Assembly (NCBI RefSeq): GCF_036231945.1
Contig: NZ_CP109599.1
Coordinates: 7,405,501-7,469,500 of the forward strand
Origin: Streptomyces sp. NBC_01429
Lineage (GTDB): Bacteria; Actinomycetota; Actinomycetes; Streptomycetales; Streptomycetaceae
DNA length: 64,000 nucleotides
Reading direction: 5' to 3'
A program made the translations under genes and the position numbers. Each line of letters begins with the position of its first letter. Position 1 is the first letter of the stretch. Below the pieces are notes generated by a model that saw only the letters and a list, made by a program, of their open reading frames with translations, did not search any database and had not been told where the DNA came from. This document shows positions 31,675-39,914 of this stretch, piece after piece.

Positions 31675-32709
31675 ATGAGCAACCCCGTGAGCAAGCCCCT
31701 GGCCGGCCCCCTCACCGCCCCCGCGGGCCCGGCGCCGCGCGGCGCCGCCGCGTCGGCCACCACCGGCGCACCCGCGGACCCCGCCGCCGCGCGCGGCGGC
31801 AGGAAGTCGGCCCGGCGCCGCGAACTCGTCGCGTGCGCCGTCCTGATGGCCCCGTTCTTCGTCCTCCTGATCGCGGTCTTCCTGATCCCCGTCGCCACCG
31901 CCGTCCGGCTGAGCTTCTTCGGCGAGGACCACCCGGGACTCGGCTTCGGCCCCAGCCGCACCATCTTCGTCGGACTGCGCAGCTACGCCGCCGTGCTCAC
32001 CGACCCGACCTTTCTCGGCAGCCTCGGCAACGTCGTCCTGTACTGCGTGTTCTACATTCCGCTGCTCGTGATCGGCGCCCTCGCGCTCGCGCTGCTGCTC
32101 GACTCCGGGGTGGTGCGGCTGCGCGCGTGGGCCCAGCTCGGCCTGTTCCTGCCGCACGCCATCCCCGGCATCATCGCCGCCCTCATCTGGCTCTACCTCT
32201 ACACACCCGGCATCAGCCCGGTCATCGAACTGCTCGGCAAGGCCGACATCACGATCGACTTCCTCGGCATCCACACCGTGCTCCCGTCCATCGTGAACAT
32301 CGCGCTGTGGAGCAACCTCGGCTACAACATGGTGATCTTCTACGCCGCCCTCCAGGCCGTACCGCGCGAGGTCATCGAAGCGTCCGTCGTGGACGGCGCC
32401 GGTCCGGTGCGTACCGCGCTCCAGGTCAAGACCCCGCTGGTGCGCTCCTCCATCGTGATGGTCGCCATGTTCACCCTCATCTTCGCCCTCCAGCTCTTCA
32501 CCGAACCCATGCTGCTCAGCTGGTCCACCCCGATGATCGGCGCACGGTTCTCGCCCAGCATGTACATCTACGACGCCGCCTTCACCCGCAACAACTACGG
32601 CCTGGCCGCCGCCGCCTCGGTCGTCCTGCTGATCTGCACCGTCGCCCTCTCCTACTTCGTCACCCGCTGGACCAGCCGCGTCAACGACCAAGAGGAGGCC
32701 GCCCGATGA
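31675..32709 (+). CDS. Carbohydrate ABC permease, MalF type (operon C)
   Basis: A 344-residue CUT1 permease with an Ala/Pro-rich N-terminal tail of about 50 residues and six membrane segments beginning LVACAVLMAPFFVLLIAVF. The EAA-type loop reads REVIEASVVDGAGPVRTALQ, with Ser replacing the second Ala of EAA. The next permease begins inside its stop codon. As in operons A and B, no ATPase is encoded. Confidence 0.9.
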   Translation: MSNPVSKPLAGPLTAPAGPAPRGAAASATTGAPADPAAARGGRKSARRRELVACAVLMAPFFVLLIAVFLIPVATAVRLSFFGEDHPGLGFGPSRTIFVGLRSYAAVLTDPTFLGSLGNVVLYCVFYIPLLVIGALALALLLDSGVVRLRAWAQLGLFLPHAIPGIIAALIWLYLYTPGISPVIELLGKADITIDFLGIHTVLPSIVNIALWSNLGYNMVIFYAALQAVPREVIEASVVDGAGPVRTALQVKTPLVRSSIVMVAMFTLIFALQLFTEPMLLSWSTPMIGARFSPSMYIYDAAFTRNNYGLAAAASVVLLICTVALSYFVTRWTSRVNDQEEAAR

Positions 32710-33626
32710 GCGCGACGAGCACCACCCCGCGCACCCCGGCGCGCACCCCCCGGCCCGGCGCGGGCGCCCGCGCCACACCGGCCTCGCTGCGCCCGCGTCT
32801 CCTCGGCCGCTCCGTCGTCAACCTCGTCGTCGGCATCTCGGTGCTCTACACCCTGCTGCCGGTGCTCTGGCTGGTGCTGGCGGCGGGCAAGAACCGTGAC
32901 GCCCTGTTCAGCAGCGATCTGCTCTCCGCCGGCGGCTTCTCCTTCGTGCAGAACGTCAAGGACCTGTTCGCCATGGACGACGGGCTGTACGCCCGCTGGT
33001 ACGGCAACAGCCTGCTGTACGCGGTCCTCGGCGCCGCCCTCGGCGCCCTGATCTCGATCGCCGCCGGTTACGCCTTCGACAAGTACGGCTTCCCCCACAA
33101 GGAGAAGCTCTTCGGCCTGGTCCTCGCCGCCGTCATGGTCCCGCAGACCGTCCTCGCGCTGCCGCTCTATCTGCTGGCGTCCAGCACCGGCCTCGTCAAC
33201 ACCTTCTGGGCCGTCTTCATCCCCGTGCTCTTCAACCCGTTCGGCGTCTACCTCGGCCGGATCTTCAGCCAGGGCTACGTACCCGACGAGGTACTCGAAG
33301 CGGCGCGCGTGGACGGCGCCGGCGAACTGACCGCCTACGTACGGGTCTCCCTGCGGATGCTCGGCCCCGGCCTCGTCACCGTGTTCCTCTTCCAGCTCAC
33401 CGCCATCTGGAACAACTTCTTCCTCCCCATGGTGATGCTCTCCGACCAGGACCTGTATCCGGTCAGCCTCGGCCTCTACGCCTGGAACAGTGCCGCGACC
33501 GTCTCGCCCGAGTACTACCCGGTGGTGATCATGGGGTCGCTGCTCGCCGTCGTTCCGCTCATCCTCGCCTTCGCCCTGCTCCAGCGCTTCTGGAAGTCCG
33601 GCCTCACCGCCGGAGCCGTCAAGTAG
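32706..33626 (+). CDS. Carbohydrate ABC permease, MalG type (operon C)
   Basis: A 306-residue CUT1 permease; ATGA overlap with the MalF-type partner. Six membrane segments follow a Pro/Arg-rich tail. The EAA loop is LEAARVDGAGELTAYVRVSL, and the C-terminus FWKSGLTAGAVK is typical. It is followed after 45 bp by the dehydrogenase gene. Confidence 0.9.
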   Translation: MSATSTTPRTPARTPRPGAGARATPASLRPRLLGRSVVNLVVGISVLYTLLPVLWLVLAAGKNRDALFSSDLLSAGGFSFVQNVKDLFAMDDGLYARWYGNSLLYAVLGAALGALISIAAGYAFDKYGFPHKEKLFGLVLAAVMVPQTVLALPLYLLASSTGLVNTFWAVFIPVLFNPFGVYLGRIFSQGYVPDEVLEAARVDGAGELTAYVRVSLRMLGPGLVTVFLFQLTAIWNNFFLPMVMLSDQDLYPVSLGLYAWNSAATVSPEYYPVVIMGSLLAVVPLILAFALLQRFWKSGLTAGAVK

Positions 33627-33671
33627 CACCCGCACCGACGGACCACCCCCCACCCTCGTACCAGGAGTTCC

Positions 33672-34712
33672 ATGGACACCACAGCGACCGCAGACCGCCG
33701 GCCGCGCCCCCGGCCGCGCGCCGCCCTCGCCATGGCGCCGGACGCGGCGGCGGCCGTCCTCGGCCCCGGCGCCATGACCGCCCTCGGCGCTGTCTGCGAC
33801 CTCCGACCACCGCCCGTACTCGACGACTTCACCACCGACCGGGCCCGCGCCGTACTCGCCGATGTGGAGGTCCTCGTCACCGGCTGGGGCTGCCCGCCCC
33901 TCGACGCCGTCGCGCTGGCGGCAGCGCCCCGGCTGCGCGCCGTCGTCCACACGGCGGGCACGGTACGCGGCCACATCACCGAGGCGTGCTGGGAACGCGG
34001 CATCGAGGTCTCCTCGGCGGCCGCCGCCAACGCCCTGCCGGTGGCCGAGTACACCGTCGCGATGATCCTGCTCTCCGGCAAGCGCGCCCTGGAGCGGGCC
34101 CACGAACTGCGCACCGCGCGCCGCCGGGAGGAGTCGCTGCTCACCACAGCGGACACCGGCAACTACGGCCGTACCGTGGGCATCCTCTCCGCCTCGCTGA
34201 TCGGCCGGCGCGTCATCGAACTGCTGCGCCCCTACGACTTCCAGGTGCTGCTGCACGACCCGTACGTCCCCGACGAGGAGGCCGCCGCGCTCGGCGTCCG
34301 CCCCGTCGGCCTCGGCGAACTGTTCGAGCTGGCCGACGTGGTCAGCGTCCACACGCCACTGCTGCCCGCCACCCGGGGGCTCGTCAGCCGCGAACTGCTC
34401 ACCTCGATGCGTCACGACAGCGTGCTCATCAACACCGCGCGCGGCGCCGTCGTCGACCAGGACGCCCTGGTCGACGTGCTCAGGGCGCGGCGCGTGCGGG
34501 CCGTACTCGATGTGACGGAACCCGACGTCCTGCCCCCCGACCACCCGCTGTGGGAGTGCGACAACGCGCTCATCACACCGCATCTCGCGGGATCCCAGGG
34601 CAATGAGCTTCGACGGCTTGCCGAACTGGCCGTCGACGAGGTCACCCGCTGGGCGGCCGGCGACGGCTTCGCCCATCCCGTACCCCGCGAAAGGATGGCA
34701 TTCCTCGCATGA
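33672..34712 (+). CDS. D-isomer-specific 2-hydroxyacid dehydrogenase family protein
   Basis: A 346-residue cytosolic NAD(H)-dependent dehydrogenase of the phosphoglycerate/formate dehydrogenase superfamily. The catalytic Arg (INTARGAVVD), Glu (VTEPDVLP) and His (TPHLAGSQGNE) are all present. The dinucleotide loop is atypical: VGILSASLIGRRV keeps only the last Gly pair of the usual G-x-G-x-x-G. It is coupled by ATGA to DUF2264 and follows the operon C importer, so it probably reduces or oxidises a keto or hydroxy acid from the imported saccharide. Substrate unknown. Confidence 0.85.
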   Translation: MDTTATADRRPRPRPRAALAMAPDAAAAVLGPGAMTALGAVCDLRPPPVLDDFTTDRARAVLADVEVLVTGWGCPPLDAVALAAAPRLRAVVHTAGTVRGHITEACWERGIEVSSAAAANALPVAEYTVAMILLSGKRALERAHELRTARRREESLLTTADTGNYGRTVGILSASLIGRRVIELLRPYDFQVLLHDPYVPDEEAAALGVRPVGLGELFELADVVSVHTPLLPATRGLVSRELLTSMRHDSVLINTARGAVVDQDALVDVLRARRVRAVLDVTEPDVLPPDHPLWECDNALITPHLAGSQGNELRRLAELAVDEVTRWAAGDGFAHPVPRERMAFLA

Positions 34713-36625
34713 CCTCTCCCTCCACCACTCCCTCCCCCCTCGAACTCCCCGCCGAGGACCGGGCGCTCAGCCCGCACACCGGCTACACCCGGGCGCACTG
34801 GGAGGCCGCCGCTGACGGTCTGCTGCGCGCCGCCTGGCAGTGGGCCACCCCCGGCAGCGCCCTGCTCGACCTGCCGGGACGGCCCTCGGGCTCCGGCGTG
34901 CGCTCGGACGGCCTGGAGGGTTACGCCCGCACGTTCCTCGCCGCCGGCTTCCGGGTGGCGGGCGCGGGCGGCAAGGACCCGCACGGCTGGCTGGAGCGGT
35001 ACGCGGACGGGCTGGCGGCCGGTACCCGTACCCCGGGACGGGACGACACCGAGTCCTGGCCGCTGATCCTCGACCACCACGTACAGGGCCAGCCCATGGT
35101 CGAGTCCGCCTCCGTCGCCATCGGGCTGCGGCTGACCGCGCCCTGGCTCTGGGACCGGCTCGACTCCGGTGTCCAGGACCGCGCCGAGGAGTGGCTGCGC
35201 GGCTCCCTGCGGCACACCCCGGCGCCCAACAACTGGTATCTGTTCCCCTACTCGGTGGCCGGCTTCCTGGAGTCGGTGGGCCGCGGCGACGCGGAGACCG
35301 CGCGCGCCAGGGAGCGGGCGCTCGACCTGCTGGAGGGCTGGTACCGGGGGCAGGGCTGGTACGCCGACGGCGACAGCCGCGCCTTCGACCACTACAACGG
35401 CTGGGCCCTGCACCTCTATCCCGTACTCGACGCGCATCTGGCCGGGGACACGGAGCTGTCCGCGCACTACGGCGCCCGGCTGCGCGAACACCTGGAGAGC
35501 TTCTCCCTGCTGTTCGGCGCCGACGGCGCGCCGATCCACTTCGGCCGCTCGCTGACCTACCGGTTCGCGGCCGGCGCCGCGGTCGCGCTGGGCGCCGTCA
35601 CCGGACACACCCCCCTGCCGGCCGGCGTCTCCCGGCGGCTGGTGAACGGATCGCTGCGCTACTTCCTCGACCGGGGCGCCACCGGTACGGACGGGCTGCT
35701 CAGCCTCGGCTGGCACGGCCCGCACGATGCGACGCTCCAGCACTACTCGGGCCCCGCCTCGCCGTACTGGGCCTCCAAGGCGTTCGTCGCGCTGCTCGCC
35801 CCCGAGGGCGATCCGCTGTGGACGGCCCCCGAGGAGCCCGCGCCCAGTGAGGGCCCCGACCGGGTGCTCGCGCTGTCCGCGCCCGGACTGCTCGTGCACT
35901 CCACCCGGGCCGACGGGATCGTCCGGCTGCACAACCACGGCAGCGACCACATCCGCCCGCACGAGGGGGAGGCGGGGGTACGGGACGATCCGCACTACAG
36001 CCGGCACGCCTACTCGACCCGCACCGGCCCGACCGCCGTGGCGAACGTCGCCGACAACCATCTCGCCGTGGAGATCGCGGGCGGCCTCAGCGACCGCCGC
36101 CGTATCCGCCCGCTGGGCGCGGGTGGCGGCGACGGCTGGGGGTGGGCCGCCTCCTGGCACCGTCCGGTCTTCGGCACGGGCGCGCCCATGGTGCCGGGGC
36201 TGCGGGTGGAGAGCGTCACGGTGGTGCGCGGCAGGTACGAACTGCGGGCGCACCGGGTGCTGGGCGCTCCGCCCGGGGCGCTGGTGCGGCAGACGGGCTG
36301 GGCGACCGGTCCGGACGAGGAGGTGCGGTCCGCCCTGCACCCCCTGCACGGCTGGCAGTCCGCCGACGAGGTACGGGCCCCGCAGGGCACGGCCTTCACC
36401 CGCTGGGCCGTCGTCCCCCGGCTCACCGGGGAGGCCGGGGGCAGCACGCTCCTGGTGGCCCTCGCCTCGCTCACCGGGGAATCCGACGCCGCTCCGCTGG
36501 CCGGTGCGGTGAGCGAGGTGAGCGTGGCGGGGGACACGGCAGAGGTGCGGTGGTCGGACGACGGGTCAACGACCCGTATCGCCTTCGAGCCGCTGACGGT
36601 CGATCATGTCCGCGTGACGGGCTGA
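34709..36625 (+). CDS. DUF2264 domain-containing protein, probable glycan-active enzyme
   Basis: A 638-residue protein without signal peptide. The N-terminal two thirds form an alpha-helical (alpha/alpha)-toroid-like domain with the landmarks GLEGYART, PNNWYLFPYSVAGFL, WYADGDSRAFDHYNGWALHLYP and GRSLTYRF; the last third is beta-rich. DUF2264 proteins occur in polysaccharide-utilisation loci, and to my recollection relatives have been placed among beta-glucuronidases, which I cannot verify here. Conserved acidic and aromatic residues support a hydrolase or lyase on uronic-acid sugars. Location (cytosolic) implies action on imported fragments. The stop lies 22 bp inside the convergent amidase gene. 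Confidence 0.75.
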   Translation: MTSPSTTPSPLELPAEDRALSPHTGYTRAHWEAAADGLLRAAWQWATPGSALLDLPGRPSGSGVRSDGLEGYARTFLAAGFRVAGAGGKDPHGWLERYADGLAAGTRTPGRDDTESWPLILDHHVQGQPMVESASVAIGLRLTAPWLWDRLDSGVQDRAEEWLRGSLRHTPAPNNWYLFPYSVAGFLESVGRGDAETARARERALDLLEGWYRGQGWYADGDSRAFDHYNGWALHLYPVLDAHLAGDTELSAHYGARLREHLESFSLLFGADGAPIHFGRSLTYRFAAGAAVALGAVTGHTPLPAGVSRRLVNGSLRYFLDRGATGTDGLLSLGWHGPHDATLQHYSGPASPYWASKAFVALLAPEGDPLWTAPEEPAPSEGPDRVLALSAPGLLVHSTRADGIVRLHNHGSDHIRPHEGEAGVRDDPHYSRHAYSTRTGPTAVANVADNHLAVEIAGGLSDRRRIRPLGAGGGDGWGWAASWHRPVFGTGAPMVPGLRVESVTVVRGRYELRAHRVLGAPPGALVRQTGWATGPDEEVRSALHPLHGWQSADEVRAPQGTAFTRWAVVPRLTGEAGGSTLLVALASLTGESDAAPLAGAVSEVSVAGDTAEVRWSDDGSTTRIAFEPLTVDHVRVTG

Positions 36626-37299
36626 GTCTTGACGAGCCGGAGGTAGCGGTCCCAGTCCCAGAGGGGGCCGGGGTCGGTGTGGGTCGCGCCGGGGACCTCA
36701 CTGTGGCCGATGACGCGCTGACGGGTGCGGGGAATGCCGTACCGGTCGCAGACGGCGGCGGTGAGGGCGGCGGACGCGGAGTACAGCGCGTCCGTGAAGT
36801 ACTCGGGCCGGTCCACCCAGCCCTCGTGCTCGATGCCGATGCCGCGGGTGTTGTAGTCCCAGTTGCCCGCGTGCCAGGCGACGTCCTTCTCCCGCACGAA
36901 CTGGCCGATGTAGCCGTCGGCCGAGGCCACCATGTAGTGCGCGGAGACCTTCTTGGCGGGGTCCTGGAAGATCTTCATCGCGTCCGGGAAGGTCTCCTGC
37001 GTCACATGGATGACGACGAAGTCGACCGGATAGGCCGTCGGGCGGCTGGACACCGTGTAGTTGGAGGCCGAGGCGGGGATCCAGTGCGTGGGCGGATACG
37101 CGACGGCCGCCCGGCCGGCGGCCCGCGCGGCGGTGGGGGCGGTGGCGGCGAGGCCGAGCGCGGCGGCGCCGAGATACGCCCCGGAGCGCAGCAGCGTACG
37201 GCGGGACGGGATGGGGCTCTGGGCTTCCAAGGGGGTCTCCCGGATGAGGTAGCCGTGGGGGGAGGAGCGGTGGGGGGGAGCGGGGTGACGCGATTCCAT
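36604..37299 (-). CDS. Tat-exported N-acetylmuramoyl-L-alanine amidase (Amidase_2)
   Basis: A 231-residue peptidoglycan amidase. The twin-arginine signal (IPSRRTLLRSG, Arg33-34) ends near ARAAG. The zinc amidase core has FVVIHVTQET (first His), GIGIEHEG, and VIGHSEVPGATHTDPGPLWDW (second His and the zinc Asp). It would cleave the bond between muramic acid and the stem peptide. Its 3' end overlaps the convergent DUF2264 gene by 22 bp, so transcripts from both strands meet inside coding sequence with no room for a terminator. Confidence 0.9.
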   Translation of the reverse strand: MESRHPAPPHRSSPHGYLIRETPLEAQSPIPSRRTLLRSGAYLGAAALGLAATAPTAARAAGRAAVAYPPTHWIPASASNYTVSSRPTAYPVDFVVIHVTQETFPDAMKIFQDPAKKVSAHYMVASADGYIGQFVREKDVAWHAGNWDYNTRGIGIEHEGWVDRPEYFTDALYSASAALTAAVCDRYGIPRTRQRVIGHSEVPGATHTDPGPLWDWDRYLRLVKTQPVTRT

Positions 37300-37405
37300 G
37301 GTGACGCGTCGCCAGGTTCATGCCAATAAGGCCGGATGCCGCCGAATGGCGCGCCGTACGGGGTCCTGAGGGTGGTTCCGCCCGGGATTCCGTGCGGGGT
37401 TTTCT

Positions 37406-37439
37406 TTGCAGAGACACCTATGCAGAGGAGTCTCTGCAA
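37406..37439. promoter_or_regulatory. Operator of the ArsR-MFS operon with nested repeats
   Basis: A perfect 10-bp inverted repeat (TTGCAGAGAC at 37406-37415 and GTCTCTGCAA at 37430-37439) contains a further TGCAGAG direct copy at 37421-37427. Outside it, ACACCTATG and CATAGGGTGT form a second, offset inverted pair reaching 37450. It ends 14 bp before the regulator ATG, ideal for autorepression. Confidence 0.7.
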
Positions 37440-37453
37440 CATAGGGTGTCCGT

Positions 37454-38071
37454 ATGCCTGAAGAACCGGACAACGGACCGGCGAGCGCGGCGCGCCCCGG
37501 CCGGCCCACCCGCCACCTCGACGCCAACAGCCTGCGGGGACTGGCCCATCCACTGCGGATGAGCATCTTCGAACTGCTCAGACTCGACGGCCCGGCCACC
37601 TCCACCCTGCTCGCCGAGCGCCTCGGCCAGAACACCGGGACGGTCAGCTGGCACCTGCGCCACCTGGCCGAACACGGCTTCATCGAGGAGGAGACGGGGC
37701 GCGGCACCAAACGCGAGCGCTGGTGGAAGGCGGCCGAGGCCAAGAACGTGCTGAACACCGGCGACTTCCTCGACGACCCGGAGGCCCGGGGTGCCGTCTC
37801 CGTCTTCACCCACGAGCTGGTGGGCCAGTACTTCAACCGCGTCATGACCTACCTCAACGACGAGTGGGACGAAAGGTGGCGCAGCGTCGGCACGATCGGC
37901 GACTGGAGCGACCTGCGGCTGACGCCCGATCAACTCGGCGCGCTGAACGAGGAACTGGCGGCCGTCATCGCCCGCCACACCCCGGCCGCCGACGCCGACC
38001 CGGAGCCCGGAGCGCTGCCCGTCGTCGTCCAGCTCCAGTCGTTCCCGCGCCACGGGCGCGCCGGATCATGA
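37454..38071 (+). CDS. ArsR-type winged-helix transcriptional regulator
   Basis: A 205-residue regulator with an ArsR/HTH_20-like winged helix in residues about 20-90 (LRGLAHPLRMSIFELLRLDG, LAERLGQNTGTVSWHLRHLAEHGFIEE). The longer C-terminal part, with FTHELVGQYFNRVMTYLNDEW, is a dimer or ligand domain common to this actinobacterial subgroup. No metal-binding Cys cluster is seen, so a small molecule is likely sensed. No Shine-Dalgarno sequence precedes the ATG. It overlaps the MFS exporter by ATGA, and the palindromes before it suggest autorepression and drug-inducible efflux. Confidence 0.85.
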   Translation: MPEEPDNGPASAARPGRPTRHLDANSLRGLAHPLRMSIFELLRLDGPATSTLLAERLGQNTGTVSWHLRHLAEHGFIEEETGRGTKRERWWKAAEAKNVLNTGDFLDDPEARGAVSVFTHELVGQYFNRVMTYLNDEWDERWRSVGTIGDWSDLRLTPDQLGALNEELAAVIARHTPAADADPEPGALPVVVQLQSFPRHGRAGS

Positions 38072-39393
38072 GCCGGGAGGAGAACCGACGCGCGCGGGGA
38101 GGGCTGCTGCGGCGCCACCGTGATTTCCGGCTGTTGTGGTGCGGCGAGACGGCCGGCCGGTTCGGCGCCTCGGTCACCGGCGTGACGATGCCGCTGATCG
38201 CCGTCTCCCGGCTGGACGCCGAGCCGTTCGAGGTCGGTCTGCTGACCGCGGCCTCCTGGCTGCCCTGGCTGGTCGTCGGGCTCCCGGTCGGTGCCTGGGT
38301 GGACCAGATGCGGCGCCGGCCGGTCATGCTGGCCGCCGCCGCGGTCTCCCTCGTCCTGTTCGCGGCCGTCCCGCTGGCCGACCGCGCGGGCCTGCTGAGC
38401 ATCGGACTCCTGCTGGCGGTCGCCCTGCTCACGGGGACGGCGGGGGTGTTCTTCCAGACCGCGTACACCGCCTATCTGGCCGCCCTGCTGACCCCCGAGG
38501 ACCAGCCGGAGGGCAACGCGAAACTGCACGGCAGCGCGTCCGCCGCCCAGATCGCCGGGCTCGGCTCGGGCGGCCTGCTGGCCCAGGTGGCGGGCGCGGT
38601 GAACGGGATGTTCGTCAATGCCGCCACCTTCCTCGTGTCCCTCCTCTGCCTGGCGGGCATCCGCCATCGCGAGCCCCGGGTCGCTCCCGCCCGACGCCGT
38701 CCCGGAGCACTGGCCGGTGAAGTCGGCGAAGGGCTGCGGCTGGTCGCCGGAGACCCCTGGCTGCGGACGCTGACGCTCTACGGCGCCGCCGCCAACCTGG
38801 CCCTGATGGGCTATCAGTCGATCCTCGTCGTCTTCCTGGTGCGGGGCGTCGGGCTGGCCCCCGGGCCGGTCGGCGTGCTCGTCGCGGCCGGGGGTGCAGG
38901 GGGAGTGCTCGGCGCCTTCCTCGCGCGCCGGGTCGCCGCCAGGACCGGCACGGCCCGCGCGACACTTCTCTTCGCGCTGGGGCTGCCCGCCTTCGCGCTC
39001 CTCATACCGCTCACGTCCGGCGGCGCCGGGCTCCTCTTCTGCGTGATCGGCGGCGGCTGCGTCTCGGCGGGCATCGTGGCGGCGAACGTCGTCAGGGCGA
39101 CCTTCCAGCAGCGGTACTGCCCACCGGAGCTGCTCGGCCGGCTCACCGCGAGCGCCGCGTTCCTGAACTACGGCACGATCCCGCTCGGAGCCGTCCTCGC
39201 CGGCTCGCTCGGCACTCTGCTGGGCCTGCGGCCCGCGATGTGGATCATGACGGCCGGGGTCCCGCTCGCGGCGCTGATCCTGCTCTTCTCCCCGCTGCGG
39301 CGCGTGCGCGACCTGCCGACGTCCCGGCAGCCGCTGCGGCCGCGGGGGGCGCGGCGGCCACTGGGGTTGCGGGGCACCCCCGAGCCCGGGTGA
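38068..39393 (+). CDS. MFS transporter (MFS_3, EntS-like exporter)
   Basis: A 441-residue major facilitator with about twelve membrane helices. The N-terminus RRHRDFRLLWCGETAGRFGASVTGVTMPL is characteristic of the MFS_3 subgroup (EntS and drug exporters), and the loop WVDQMRRRPVMLAAA corresponds to motif A. It is translationally coupled to the ArsR regulator, so it probably exports the compound that the regulator senses. Confidence 0.88.
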   Translation: MSREENRRARGGLLRRHRDFRLLWCGETAGRFGASVTGVTMPLIAVSRLDAEPFEVGLLTAASWLPWLVVGLPVGAWVDQMRRRPVMLAAAAVSLVLFAAVPLADRAGLLSIGLLLAVALLTGTAGVFFQTAYTAYLAALLTPEDQPEGNAKLHGSASAAQIAGLGSGGLLAQVAGAVNGMFVNAATFLVSLLCLAGIRHREPRVAPARRRPGALAGEVGEGLRLVAGDPWLRTLTLYGAAANLALMGYQSILVVFLVRGVGLAPGPVGVLVAAGGAGGVLGAFLARRVAARTGTARATLLFALGLPAFALLIPLTSGGAGLLFCVIGGGCVSAGIVAANVVRATFQQRYCPPELLGRLTASAAFLNYGTIPLGAVLAGSLGTLLGLRPAMWIMTAGVPLAALILLFSPLRRVRDLPTSRQPLRPRGARRPLGLRGTPEPG

Positions 39394-39403
39394 TACTCGC
39401 CGG

Positions 39404-39895
39404 ATGACTTCGCGACGTACCGGAGCGGGCGTGCGGGACCGTACCCCCGTCGTGGCGATCAGGCGCGCGACCGCGCGGGACGCCAAGCGGCTGACCCGCC
39501 TCGTCCGGACGTCCCGCGCCTACGAAGGCCCGTACGCCCCCATGGTCGCCGGATACCGGGTGGGGCCCGACTACATCGAGGCCCATCAGGTCTTCGTCGC
39601 GGTGGCCGCCGACGGCCGGGTCCTCGGCTTCTACGCCCTCCTGCTCGACCCGCCCGAACTCGACCTCATGTTCGTCGCCAACGACGCCCAGGGCCTGGGG
39701 ACGGGACGTCTGCTCATCGGGCACATGAGGGAGCGGGCGCGCGCGGCCGGGATCGATTCCGTCCGGGTGCTCTCGCATCCGCCCGCCGAGGGCTTCTACC
39801 GGGGAATGGGCGCGGTACGGACCGGCACGGAGGCCGCCAGGCCGCCGGCCGTGATGTGGGACCGGCCCGACATGGTCATCCCCGTCGGCAGCTGA
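39404..39895 (+). CDS. GNAT-family N-acetyltransferase
   Basis: A 163-residue acetyltransferase with the GNAT fold: IRRATARDAKRL at the first strand, DLMFVANDAQGLGTGRLLIGHM containing the acetyl-CoA pyrophosphate loop (Q-G-x-G-x-G/L variant) and VRVLSHPPAEGFYRGMGAV at the end. It begins 10 bp after the MFS gene and could be the third gene of that operon. Substrate unknown. Confidence 0.85.
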   Translation: MTSRRTGAGVRDRTPVVAIRRATARDAKRLTRLVRTSRAYEGPYAPMVAGYRVGPDYIEAHQVFVAVAADGRVLGFYALLLDPPELDLMFVANDAQGLGTGRLLIGHMRERARAAGIDSVRVLSHPPAEGFYRGMGAVRTGTEAARPPAVMWDRPDMVIPVGS

Positions 39896-39914
39896 CGGAT
39901 CACGGCACCGCGGT

